A stretch of DNA of 64,000 bases from Jaenimonas drosophilae (lineage: Eukaryota; Euglenozoa; Kinetoplastea; Trypanosomatida; Trypanosomatidae), in NCBI GenBank assembly GCA_030849065.1, contig JASAON010001650.1, positions 62,001 to 126,000 of the forward strand. The letters run 5' to 3'. The notes under the pieces were generated by a model, which saw nothing but the letters and a program-made list of their open reading frames with translations, was not told where the DNA came from and searched no databases. How positions within the stretch are numbered: the first letter of the stretch is position 1; each line of letters opens with the position of its first letter. Position numbers and translations under genes: made by a program. Below, one piece after another: positions 18,716-29,400 of this stretch.

Positions 18716-20569
18716 GGCCTCCTATAGGATCCTTGCCTAGCTGAACAATGAGGTGTTTCAGAAGAAGAATACAAGTCAATTACGTTTAGTGTGGGTAAGT
18801 GAGTTGACGGTAGCAGATCACGTCTTTATTCACAGATGCTGCTTCAGGAAATCACGTTGTACATTCGGACTGAAGTTCTCCAGAATGGACGAGAACAGCA
18901 TTGTGTAAGCAAAAATAAAATGAAATCGCTCTTGATTGGGTGGAAACGCCTGGATGAAACAGCAAGAAAAGCTATCGTGAAATGGACGGGCCCCGGTGAA
19001 CTGGCCAAGCAGAGCAAAAACAGACGTTGCGCCGTAGCGTCGTCAGCAAAGAACACCCAAGATCGATCAATGCTCCAAAGAAAGAAGAGAGAGCAAAATA
19101 AGCAAAAATAAAAAAACTAACCTGGAGTAAATGTGTAGGAAAAAGGAGAAGGATAAATAACGGGAACGAAAGGAAAGGAAAACAAAAGAAGTGGAAGAGG
19201 AAGTTCGCATCGTTTTGAGTGCGAAGTTGGTGATCGTCCGTATGGTATGGGACGCAATTGGGGAGATCTGTGGTGTACTCTCTGGCATGAATTCCAACGG
19301 ACTACAGCATGCCACGGTCTACGCGTACACTGACAGAGATTACAGCACATCAGGACAGGCATTGTAACAAGGAAAAAGAACGAAGAAAAGAAAGGAACGG
19401 AATGGAACTCTGTGGGATCGGAACGTCAAGGTGCCAAGGCACCACGTTCACACAAAGTACGCCTGTGTTTTCATGTTGGCATCCTCTCCTGCTTCTCTCT
19501 GTTGGAAAATCAACACAGAAGAGTGCATGTGTGGATCGAACCCAAAGTAGTAACAAGAAAAAAATCGAAAAGTAGGGAGAGAGGGAGCACTATCGGTAGA
19601 GAGAATGAACACTGAGCGGCTCTGACCAGTAACATAGCAAAACAAAAGAACCAAAAGATAAATCACTTGCTGCTTCCAATCTGTGCATCTACTCAACCAC
19701 AGCATCGGTGCGCATAGGCAGGCGATACGCATGGAAGAACTGATGAAAGAGAAGTAGTGCGGACCAACGAGGTCGAATGAATAGCGCAGAAAGAAAACGA
19801 ACTACGACAGGGGGGAAAAAACAAAAAAGCAGGCAAATTTACCAAAGAGAGAGAGAAGGGTAAACGTAAAAATCATACCCTTGGAGATTGCCATTGCACC
19901 AGAACCTCGGCGTTGCTTTACCGTCATCAAAATAAATAAAAAAAAGAAATATTTCCTATTTCATTCACTCCTACTACAACCAACTACTCATCGAACTCGT
20001 TGCCCTGGAACGACAAATTGACAGATCGTGAGTAACGCAGGTGCATACAGTAAGTGCAGCAGAATGAATCAGCAGCATGCCGCCTCACCTACATACTTCA
20101 ACTCTAAATCACCACAGCGATTTTTGCGCGGCTGCATGACAGCTACAATCGCGACAGACAACCGAGTAACAAAAGAGGAAGCAGAAGAGGTCCCGAACGC
20201 GTTGTCCCTCGAATGGCGAGGACGGGGTGAAACCGTAACAAAAAGAAGAAAAACACACTCGGCATATACTCGACGGAGGAACGTGACGGAGGATTGAGCC
20301 CAAGAGTCTGAAGCACTCGCAGGTGCCACGAGAAGGGCAAACCGAAAGGGAGGTGGGCAAAGAACGGACTGCGAAAAAAAGGAAAGAAAAATTCAGTAAA
20401 CATAAAACAAACAAAAAGAAAACAACAACGCAGTAGGAAAGAGAAACAAGAAGGCGTATGTGTTTGCTTAGATCATTCGACGTAGACAAAAAAAAGAGAG
20501 TCACACAACGACGCAGAGAATTGGCGTCGGAAACACCCATCACAAAAGTAAAAAAAGAAAAGAAAAAAA
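18716..20569. other. Long non-coding stretch downstream of phosphatase copy 2
   Basis: About 1.85 kb without a credible gene, in the same relative position (3' of a phosphatase copy) as the 14.5-16.9 kb stretch. Several parts are A/G-rich on the plus strand (about 19070-19215, 19360-19410, 19545-19610, 20340-20570), so the presumed 3' UTR is pyrimidine-rich. I could not find extended sequence shared with the other stretch by eye. All open frames here look like shadows of low-complexity sequence. Confidence 0.6.
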
Positions 20570-21244
20570 CTATATCAACTGCTCCAGATTACGACGAAAG
20601 AACAAGCTGAAGAGTGCAGCCGGCGTTCGAACATCATCTGCTGAGACAAACATTGAGCTACAGAGGAGCTCTGCGTAGGACTGAAGGTGCCTGTCGTCCA
20701 GCATCTGTCGAATGGCCTCTTCGCTGCCGTCGTGTGGCGACGTCAGTGGCTCAAAAGGACTGCATGCGATACCATTTTCGCATGGAATCACATTCTCTGG
20801 CGCCTTATCGTCCAAAATCAAGATGGAGCGGGGATCAAATGATGCTCCACTAACAGCGGGAAGGTTCTTCATGTACTCAACCACCCCGCTAGCCATCTTC
20901 TGCGGTGCGCAGTCATCACGGCAAAAAATACGATCGCTGCTCACATGCGGGCAGAGGTGCTTTACCAATGGCTCGGCATAATCACGCGTCGCGGCGGTGT
21001 AAAAAATGACATGATAGTGCTGCATACAGCGATCCAAAAACTCACGAGCAAATGGGCGAAGAAGCGTGTAGTACGTGCTGCACGACCCATCATCCTCCGG
21101 CAGATGCACTAGTTTCCAGTGATCCGACTCGGTGTATCCAGTGGGCTTAGACGTGTACGTGTGCAGAAGGGTCTGGTCGAGGTCAAGCGCAAGGACCTTC
21201 TTCACTTCACCTGGATATGCCATCGGAGGAACTGCCCAATTCAT
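20570..21244 (-). CDS. FCP/SCP-like (NIF-type) HAD phosphatase, copy 2
   Basis: A 224-residue paralogue of the phosphatase at 16877-17560, with the same catalytic residues (D21, D23, T25 in DLDQT; the motif II Thr; the DD pair of ILILDDKA). The protein is identical to copy 1 from the fourth residue to the ELLCS segment. It then diverges into a tail that is still alignable (shared ADD, R, P, FS and F residues, roughly half identical). The 5' end differs too: MNWAVPP here and MITWAVPP in copy 1. The sharp change from complete identity, silent sites included, to moderate similarity points to gene conversion. The different tails and UTRs could give the two enzymes different location or expression. 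Substrate unknown. Confidence 0.88.
   Translation of the reverse strand: MNWAVPPMAYPGEVKKVLALDLDQTLLHTYTSKPTGYTESDHWKLVHLPEDDGSCSTYYTLLRPFAREFLDRCMQHYHVIFYTAATRDYAEPLVKHLCPHVSSDRIFCRDDCAPQKMASGVVEYMKNLPAVSGASFDPRSILILDDKAPENVIPCENGIACSPFEPLTSPHDGSEEAIRQMLDDRHLQSYAELLCSSMFVSADDVRTPAALFSLFFRRNLEQLI
20657..21238. repeat. 582-bp identical block, member 2
   Basis: Exact match to 16970-17551. The lower boundary falls immediately after the codon for the Ser in ELLCS; the upper boundary falls in the fourth codon from the start of copy 1 and the third of copy 2. Confidence 0.93.
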
Positions 21245-21919
21245 ACTGTTCTAGAAAAAACAATATATGAACGGGAGTATAGACCAAGTCTTTGCAAAAA
21301 GAAAAAAAAGATAGGAAGCTGATGGAAGTGCTTCGTTCGACCTTTCTCAGTAGTGAAGGAGCAGGGAAAGAGAAAGCGATGGAATGGTTAGTTACGTCAT
21401 CCACGAATGCACAGCTGTGATAAATGGGTATTCAGCTGTTTGTGTATGTGTGTACGCTGTGTGGTTTTGCGTTCTGAAAGATACTCTTCAGTGAATGTAA
21501 CAGGCAGCCTGAAAAAATTGGCAGTATCGCCACACATCCCTCTACCTATCTCGCCCGTTATCAACATGCACAATCTAACAGCAGGTGGGTGAAGCCCTCA
21601 TAACACACATGTGCGCGACCTGACGGTAGAACCGAACAGAACGACGAGACGTTCCCCCCTGTTGAGATCACTGAGCACAGGTGAGGATCGCGTCATCTGG
21701 GGTAAGTGGCTGGATTGGCGATGGTGCGCATGGGTATGTATGTACAGATCCGACACATGGCAAGAATAAAGCGAAACTAACATGAATGAACGCAGCTGGG
21801 AAATTCAAAATACAACAACAACTCGGGTCGCTTCGCATTTTCTGCGCTTCCGCTTGTGTGCAAAACGACGCATCAGAGAGGGTCTCTCCAACACCAGTAG
21901 GCGGGGAAAAAAAAAGCGC
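21245..21919. other. Intergenic region between phosphatase copy 2 and STE11-like kinase
   Basis: About 675 bases, presumably the 3' UTR of the kinase and the acceptor region of phosphatase copy 2. A T-rich tract on the minus strand lies at about 21298-21311 and another near 21250. No gene is supported. Confidence 0.55.
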
Positions 21920-24900
21920 TCAGATTTGCTTCTTCTTGGGCATTCTCGCATTGTGGCGTGGGGACAGTAAGCGTTGAACGTTTCGTGCTGTGGTGCCGTT
22001 GCCGGAGTATGTTACGTCCGTCGTCGTGGTGGTAGTGGTGGTGGCCCCATCAACCGCGTAGGCTCCTCGTGTGGGTGGGGGAAGCCCTGCCATCTCCCCA
22101 GTTTGAATGGATGACGGATAGCCTGCCGGAGCGGGACTCTCACGTCGCATGGACATGGGAACCACATCCGGATTTGTGGCGCTATTCCGGGCTGAGATGG
22201 GTGGTGAATGCACAGCGCTGCACGTGGTGCTGTGTGAAGGAGATGACGCGATGGACTGCGCGGCAACCTCCTTGATGCGGCTGGTGATCTGCTCTCGGAT
22301 GTCGTTGCTGATTGCCACAACGTAGTTTGGCTGATGATCCACGACACGGCACTGTACGTCATTCACGTCAACGTTCAGCTCCACATTAACCTCCTGCCCA
22401 GGTGCGGTATTGACTGCAAACCGCATGCGGAGTTTTCCTTCCCCGGCGGACTTGGCGCGCTCCAAGCCCCGGAACGATTCGCTTTGCGTGAGCGCGCCCG
22501 GCAGAGGGAGAGGCTCATCACGTAGGCCCGATGGATAGACCAGTGCGGGAAGCGGGGTTCGTGGGGAGGAGCCGCCCCCGGGGGTACTGACTGGGGGCAA
22601 GGGCTTGGCGTGAAGGGGCGGGGAAGGAATGGGGGCCGATGGCGTCCCTGAGAGGGCCGGAACACGGTAGGGTGACTCCCCTCGTGAAAGGAGACCAGTG
22701 TGCCCCCGCATAGGGGAGGAGTAGCGATCACTGACAGAGCCGAAGCCAGCAGAGCTGCGGGTTAAGGAGGCATTGCTGGGTGGTGCGCGGCTGTTGTAGC
22801 TGAAGGCAAACACGCTACTTTCTACGCTGGGAAGCAGGTGCCCATCGTAGCCTGCATCTTCATCCGTCATGGTGGCAAAGTCCAGATTGCCGTCTTCGTT
22901 GATGCGGAGAACCTGCTGTTGAGGTGTTTCCGACATCTCCGATGGGAAGACAAAGTGTCCAGCGGAGGCACCAAGAGACACTTGCCCGTAGTGAAAGTTG
23001 TCATGAAGAATGGAGTGCTCCGGTGAAGCACTGAGCGAGGGAAGGTCGTAGACGCTGGTGCCCCCAGCTTCCTGGTGACTGAGAGAGGGGGACTGAACGG
23101 AGAGGGTGCGCGTGTGATAGGGACTGTCACTCATGCGTGTGCCCACGTCAGCCAGTCGCCTCTCCAAGTTGCGAACGACACACTCGGGATTATTCATCAG
23201 CAAGTGGCATAAATCAACGGAAATTGCCGCCGTCACCTCTTCCAACTCCTGCTGGCAAAGCGTGTCGTCGTCCACGACAGACTCCGAAACATCACGTACC
23301 ATGCGGGCCTCATCGCTGCTAAAGCTGCAGTCAACCCCATTCCCAGAGTCTCGTAGAGCAGTCCCGTCATGTGTTGGCCGAAGACTACTGCTAGACGGGA
23401 CTGGGCTCTCCATCCGTGCCACCGCCGACGGCAATCTGGACCACACGACACTCTTCTGAGATAGCCACGGGTGCTTCAGGAGTTCAGATGCCTCCGGACG
23501 GTTGTTGGGATCACGCGTGAAGCAAAGCTCCATGAAATTGATGAAGTCTGCGGAGAATTCCCGATCACGATTAGGGAAGACCAGGGGCGTCTCAGAAGTC
23601 GTAGTGATGTAGAACATCAGCGGCAGGTTGTCCTTCACCCCAGCATGATACCAGGGGAGCTTGCCCGTTCCTAGCTCAAAGATGGAACACGCCATGGACC
23701 AAATGTCGGCCTTGTGATTTGCCTCTCCCTTGATTAGCTCCGGGGCCATGTATACGGGAGTACCAATGATGCAGCTGGATGCCTTGTTCAGTTCAGTTAC
23801 GCGCTTACTACAGCCAAAGTCACACAGTTTGACCTCTCCACGATGACTCACCAGAATGTTTGCCGGCTTGATGTCACGGTGAAAGATACCCTCCTTATGA
23901 ATGAAGGCGATGGCGTTGAGAAGATGTCTCGCGAGCTTACGGAGGATGAGCTCGGTGAGCGGACCGTACTTTAGCAGGAGCTTCAGTGTGGAGTCTCCCG
24001 TGAGTAGCTCCATCACGATGCGGCAAATCTTTTGAGAGTGGCTATGCTCAAAGAGGTGATAGCTGACAACATTGGGGTGGCGAAGTGACTTAAGTAACGC
24101 AAATTCTTGTTCGATGGCCCTCAGTGCGCCGATGTCTTCGACACCAGCGATGCTCATCTCTTTGATGGCCACAAGCTCTCCTCTAAGTGTATTCACACCA
24201 GCGTACACCTTGGCAAAGCCACCCGTGCCAATGAGCGGGCCACGCTTGATTTCCAGCGGATGGCTTCGGTCTCCAACAATGATTGAGTCACCCGTCAGAC
24301 ACAAGTGATTCCGAAGAGCATTCAGGAGCGTTGGTAGCTCACGTTGTGCGCCGGAGACGACTGACGATTCTCGCAAGACGCCGCCCATGGCATAGTTGGC
24401 TTGGGGGGATGACACATAGCCACTTCGAGGGGAGAAGTTACTGCTGGGAAAATGAGATGTTAGTGCGACTGGGCTTCCTGAGGCAGAAGGAAGGCTCATG
24501 GAAGTCGGCAGTGGCGCAACGGCAGAGAAGAGCACACTGGTCCCTTTCATCTCTGGGGATGTGAAGTAGCTGCTACCATTGAAGCCCGCACCTGTACCAG
24601 CTAGTAAACTGAGAGAGCTCTTGCGACCTGGATTGTACCCACTACGTTCGAACTCTGCTGTAGAACTTCCACCATATGTCAAGTGATGGTGACTCACTGT
24701 ACTTCTAAACGCACCAAAGCCCATGTCGCTGCCCTTGGTACGTGGCTGGGATTGACCACCAAGGTAGCGACTGGTGTTAAAGAGCCTGAAAGACCGCCCC
24801 CACTCCTGCGTCACATTGCCCATCATGGTGGTAGATGCATTACTCATAGACCTTGCGTGTGACCCACGAGCGGGATAACAGCCTGTGTTTCGATTTTGGC

Positions 24901-25168
24901 TGTCCCCATTGTGGTAGGCTGCTGGATATGCGCGCCTGCTATGAGTATTGGAGCTCGTGATGGAGCTCACGTCACTACTGCATCGATTGTGGGCTGTGGC
25001 TAGGTTCCATGGGCGATTGAAGCGACCTGTGCTTACCGGGGAGTCCGGTGGGGGTCCTGCGGTGGAGACGCTGCTATGATCATCAATGAAATCCTCCTCA
25101 TCTTCCAGAGTGTTTGTGGACTCTAAATTGCTAAAGAAAGTTGGGTCATCATCACGTCGCGGCTCCAT
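21920..25168 (-). CDS. STE11/MEKK-like protein kinase, 1082 aa
   Basis: A Ser/Thr kinase of the STE11 (MAP kinase kinase kinase) type. The start is the ATG at 25168. The frame extends to 25258, but that codon is TTG and the extension crosses a likely splice acceptor. Residues 1-300 are Ser-rich and low in complexity. The kinase domain spans about 305-570: glycine loop GTGGFAKVYAG, Lys in VAIKEM, HRDIKPANIL at about 430, DFG at about 450, GTPVYMAPE, and HPWL at its end. All catalytic residues are present. The remaining 500 residues are rich in Ser, Pro and Gly, with one more ordered region near 960-1020 (RMRFAVNTAPGQEVNVELNV). Regulation by the flanks is likely but not readable. STE11 is favoured over other STE groups by the catalytic-loop and activation-segment sequence. 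Confidence 0.9.
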   Translation of the reverse strand: MEPRRDDDPTFFSNLESTNTLEDEEDFIDDHSSVSTAGPPPDSPVSTGRFNRPWNLATAHNRCSSDVSSITSSNTHSRRAYPAAYHNGDSQNRNTGCYPARGSHARSMSNASTTMMGNVTQEWGRSFRLFNTSRYLGGQSQPRTKGSDMGFGAFRSTVSHHHLTYGGSSTAEFERSGYNPGRKSSLSLLAGTGAGFNGSSYFTSPEMKGTSVLFSAVAPLPTSMSLPSASGSPVALTSHFPSSNFSPRSGYVSSPQANYAMGGVLRESSVVSGAQRELPTLLNALRNHLCLTGDSIIVGDRSHPLEIKRGPLIGTGGFAKVYAGVNTLRGELVAIKEMSIAGVEDIGALRAIEQEFALLKSLRHPNVVSYHLFEHSHSQKICRIVMELLTGDSTLKLLLKYGPLTELILRKLARHLLNAIAFIHKEGIFHRDIKPANILVSHRGEVKLCDFGCSKRVTELNKASSCIIGTPVYMAPELIKGEANHKADIWSMACSIFELGTGKLPWYHAGVKDNLPLMFYITTTSETPLVFPNRDREFSADFINFMELCFTRDPNNRPEASELLKHPWLSQKSVVWSRLPSAVARMESPVPSSSSLRPTHDGTALRDSGNGVDCSFSSDEARMVRDVSESVVDDDTLCQQELEEVTAAISVDLCHLLMNNPECVVRNLERRLADVGTRMSDSPYHTRTLSVQSPSLSHQEAGGTSVYDLPSLSASPEHSILHDNFHYGQVSLGASAGHFVFPSEMSETPQQQVLRINEDGNLDFATMTDEDAGYDGHLLPSVESSVFAFSYNSRAPPSNASLTRSSAGFGSVSDRYSSPMRGHTGLLSRGESPYRVPALSGTPSAPIPSPPLHAKPLPPVSTPGGGSSPRTPLPALVYPSGLRDEPLPLPGALTQSESFRGLERAKSAGEGKLRMRFAVNTAPGQEVNVELNVDVNDVQCRVVDHQPNYVVAISNDIREQITSRIKEVAAQSIASSPSHSTTCSAVHSPPISARNSATNPDVVPMSMRRESPAPAGYPSSIQTGEMAGLPPPTRGAYAVDGATTTTTTTTDVTYSGNGTTARNVQRLLSPRHNARMPKKKQI

Positions 25169-25479
25169 TGTCGCGTTGGGAGAGGTAAATGAAGTTGCTA
25201 GTGTAAGTGATTGATCCACGTCTCCACCGACGATGATTTCTAAGAAGCAACACCACAAAAAACTGCGGTGTTGGGGATTTTCAATGTGTTGCTAGCAACC
25301 ACAATGACTACCTTGAAACCACAGAAGCAGCGGCAAGAAAACGATGAGGATAAAGTGAAAACCATTGTTCCCATTGGAGGACGGTAGAACAACAAAAGCA
25401 CACAGGAGCCGCGTGATGTTGGAAGGTTAGCGACAAAATGGCAACGGTGAAAGCCGAAAGAAGGGCCTTCATCGTCTAC

Positions 25480-26205
25480 TCACTCCCCCCGAGAAGGACG
25501 AAGGAAAGGATACTGATTGTACAGCGGCGCAAGATCGCTATCGGTCGCTGGGGCAGACAGTCCGCAGAGACGGAGAAGATCCTTTTCTGATGGCGCGCAA
25601 AGACCAAGAGAGGCGACGAAGGCGCAGGTAAGATCCCGGAGAGACTCCAGCAGGAGAAAATCACTAATCATGGCAACTTCCAAAAGCCGGTCCAGTGCAC
25701 TCGGACCTCTGGCAATGACCTGAGGCAGGAACTCTTCGGTAGATGTAAAGAGGGTGGCCTTGTTGCTGTCGTAGCCAAAACAGTGTTCCATCAGGTATGT
25801 CATTTCCCACGACTGCACCAACTCCTCAAGAGGTGCACGAAGTGGCTTGCTTACAATGGATGGTGGGCGAGTCTCCAGCAATTCCATGTAGCGGAACACA
25901 CTGATACATCCTGCTTGGGTAGCCTGGGGAATAGTTACTGGGGGAAAAGGCAATTCAATCGAGCCGGATGAATTGCTCATCAAATCTACGTCTAGAGCGT
26001 CCAGAAGCGGCTCAAGCAGCTTGCACGTTCGTGCGCCACGGTGGTGGAGAGCAAACACATCCTTCACCGTTTTACCGTCACCACTTCGGTGTAACGCAAC
26101 AACTGGAATGTAATTCACGCTAGGAAGTGTCAACTTGTCTCCACTACCCAGAAGAACAAACATTGGCGCGATTCCAGACGCCTCCTTTCCAGTGTGACCT
26201 GGCAT
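25480..26205 (-). CDS. Divergent Skp1-like (POZ-fold) protein
   Basis: This 241-residue protein starts at the ATG at 26205; the frame runs to 26304 only from a TTG. It resembles Skp1, the adaptor linking F-box proteins to cullin-1 ubiquitin ligases. The order of elements fits: a short strand pair (FVLLGSGDKLTLPS), a hydrophobic helix region leading to a Pro-rich loop (PFPPVTIPQATQ), a helix reminiscent of the Skp1 segment after the loop, and a C-terminal LLEVAMISDFLLLESLRDLTCAFVASL, which parallels the Skp1 helices that bind F-boxes. It is longer than Skp1 (about 160 residues) and the middle is poorly conserved. It could be an independent BTB/POZ protein. The fold assignment is inference from pattern, not from a search. 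Confidence 0.5.
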   Translation of the reverse strand: MPGHTGKEASGIAPMFVLLGSGDKLTLPSVNYIPVVALHRSGDGKTVKDVFALHHRGARTCKLLEPLLDALDVDLMSNSSGSIELPFPPVTIPQATQAGCISVFRYMELLETRPPSIVSKPLRAPLEELVQSWEMTYLMEHCFGYDSNKATLFTSTEEFLPQVIARGPSALDRLLEVAMISDFLLLESLRDLTCAFVASLGLCAPSEKDLLRLCGLSAPATDSDLAPLYNQYPFLRPSRGE

Positions 26206-26476
26206 ATGTGAATGACTATTCGGTTGCCTGGGTGGAGAAAACCCCCTACGCAATACAAAAGAATATATATGCAGTGGGAAGGAGTGATGGTGAGGAAAGT
26301 ACAATTTTCTGAACGGGCCGTTGTGAACAACACTTCTCTAACCACAGATGGGTGAAGGAGGAGTTTTTCAACACACGGTAGACAGCATTTGTCATTCATG
26401 AATCCGCAACACAACAAGAGAACCGCCAAGGAGGATCGCCCTCCCTCCATTGCCTTCTTTACCCACCACTGTTGGG

Positions 26477-29400
26477 CTACCTCTCCTTGGTAAATACCTC
26501 CAGCGTGAGTACGGCTGCCCGCCGCACCGTTTCCGTTGATGACCTCTCAAGAAGACCCTTCAAGTGAGAAGGCACCTCACGAGAGGCAAAGAGTCGCACG
26601 ACGTCGCGACTAGCACCACAGAGGTTTTTGATCGTCAAGGCGGCCTCTCTGGCGCATTCCTCCGGTGCGTTTCGTAACACATGGACGAGAGCTTCCACAA
26701 AGCGTGACTTCAGGTCGAGTGCGATGGAGCAGCACAACTGCAGATTGGGGTCGCAGCTCACAGTGCCGTTACGGATCGTGAGGAGAGCATTCACAATGGC
26801 AAATGTGTTGGAGGCGTTGAGGTTATCCTGAGGAGCCTTGGAACTAGGCTGATTCCTAGACCGCTGTGGGTACTCAGTCATCGCACGGTCCGATACAAAG
26901 CGCACCAGAGAGAGTAGCCCACCCCACTGACGGACAGCTGTCCTGTTTTCAGCATTGTTGACGGTAAGGGAGGAGAGGGCACCGGCTGCTTGCTCCATGA
27001 CCACTGCCGGCTGGCGAGGCGTAGTCACGAGGAGACACAGCAGCTGCAGTCCACCTTGCTCACGAGGAACCACCTTGTCATCCCTCGACAGGTACCACAG
27101 GGCGGAGGCAACCGTCTCCCGCAACTGCAGTGACGGACTTCCCAACTGGCTACCACTCTTGGAGTTACTCACCCGAGTTGGAAACACCGTTTCTGAGTAG
27201 AAACAGTCAGCAATCAGCGACACAAGGCATTGAACCGCCTTGGTTTGCAGAAGCAACGGTCGACTCTCCTGGATGGTTGTGCAGTTGCGTAACACACCAG
27301 CAAGCTTCTCCTTGGTGCTCATATTCATGAAGAGTGAGGGGGTCGCAAACGGCACCTGCTTCATCATCATCTCCAATGCATCATCGCCACTTGTGGGTCT
27401 ACCTAGTCCATCAAAGATGCTGGCGAAGTCACTTCGTTTCTTGAGGCGTGCCGCGATGGAGGGCGAGGAGTCCCAAAGAAGAGAAGTGATGAGCTCAATA
27501 CCCTTGGCGTGGCGGACGGTATGCTTGATGTCTGGTGATATGGTCAAGATCCAGAGTGTTGATGCAAGTTTGTCCACTGCCGAGGCTGAGAGAGGCAGCG
27601 AATGTTCCGTTGTGCGGGACCGCAGCCTTTCCACAATACGCTTGAGGATGAGCTCCACTCCCCCTGCCTCACGAATGACGGGCTTGTTCTGGTCGCTGAT
27701 GGAACAGTTGCGAAGAATACCGCAAATGTTGTCTAGCGCCTTTTCGTTAGAAAATCGAGCAGGGCGTTGCTTTCCCGATGCGTCTTCCGTCTGGAGAAAT
27801 GACAAGAGAATCGGAATGCCTCCAGCCTTGCGAAGGAGTGGACGTGCCTCTGGGGCTGCCGAGCAGTTCCACAGTGTTCCAGTGACGTTCTCCACCACGA
27901 ACTCACTCGTGGTCCTGGAAATAGTTTGCAGTAGGGAGCCCACGCCACCGTATTCCATGATCTGAGTTTTGTTTTCTGCGTCCACGCTAAGATTCCACAA
28001 GGCACCAGCAGCGTTCTCACGGACGTAGTCATTCCCTCGGTCAGCGCGGACGTCTTCGGGTGACTGCAGTAGTTCGAGAAGAGCTGGAATAGCTCCCAGT
28101 TGGCGGAGATACTGCCGATTATCCGCGTTGGAGGAACAGTTCCACACGATACCTGCCATCTTGGTTTGAATGGAGTCAGAAGGATGCCGAAGCGTTGCCG
28201 TCACCTTCTCCAGCCCGCCAATCTCACGAATCTCCACCTTGGCCTCATCATCTCGGGTGATGTAGCCAATGACCATGGACACGTTTTCTAGGATGGCGAG
28301 AGAATCCGTGTACAGTAGATCCAGTACCGCCCGTAGTCCTCCCAACTCGTGCACGGCAGCTCGAACAGTTCGACCACCGTTGTGCTCTGCGTCATCCTTG
28401 TCATCCTTGGATAGAATTCCCCAGAGTAAGACAAGTGCCCGCTCGAGGACGGCTTCGGAGGTGCTACATGCCACAATGCCAATGAGCGGGTCAAGTCCAC
28501 CAGCAGCGAGGAACTGCTGGCGGCAGGACCTCCCCATGCCATTATTGGTACCCAATGATGGATGTGTCATAGACACAAGAGGCGCCAAGCTCTCCAGCAC
28601 CTCGCACTTGATGTCGTCGTTCACGCTGTTCAGCAGCTTCACCAAGATTGGCACCACATTTCCCTTGGTGATGAGAGACTCCAGCAATGGTTGTACGTTT
28701 TTCCCATGGGGGGAAGAAGGTGGAAGATTGACTTGGAAGAGAAGGCCAAGAATTTGCAGCTCGAGAAGTTGAATCGGCGGTCGAGGCTCGGGAAGATGCT
28801 TCGCGATCGCGAGAAAAATGTCTAGGTGCTCAGAGTTGGTGAGCCATGCATAGGCCTTCTCCACCAGGTCGGATTCATAGGCCTTCAAGGCCTGGAGAAG
28901 TGCAGATTCCTTGACGTCTGGGATGCGCAGCATCGTCAAAAGACTCATGGGAGAGCTGTTCATGCCGTTGCTTTGGGCATGATCTTCAGCAATGGCAGAC
29001 GTGTGGGCAACCTTTGTACTTGTGGGCGGTGCAGCTGCGGATGCTAGTTCAGTCTGTCGTTGGTCCTTGGGACCTGTTGGCGGCGCCACGGAAGTCAAAG
29101 GCTCCGAGAGGAAGTCATCCCGCGGTCCGCCAATGTTGCTTTGACGAGGAACTCCCTCACTCATTGCTGATGGTGAGCCAACATCCGCCACCTCAACCAA
29201 CCGCGGTGCTGCCCCAGCTACCAGAAGATTGACGGCTAGCCTGTACATCTTCTTTTGCTGGGCAACTTGCTGCAGCTGCCTCTCCTGCTCCTTAAGTTGC
29301 GCTTCAATACGGTTCACTTCTGCGCACAGCTTGTCGTAGGTGATGAGCACCGAGTCCTTGACAGCAGTAATCCGCTCCTCCTCCTTCACGAGATCAAGAC

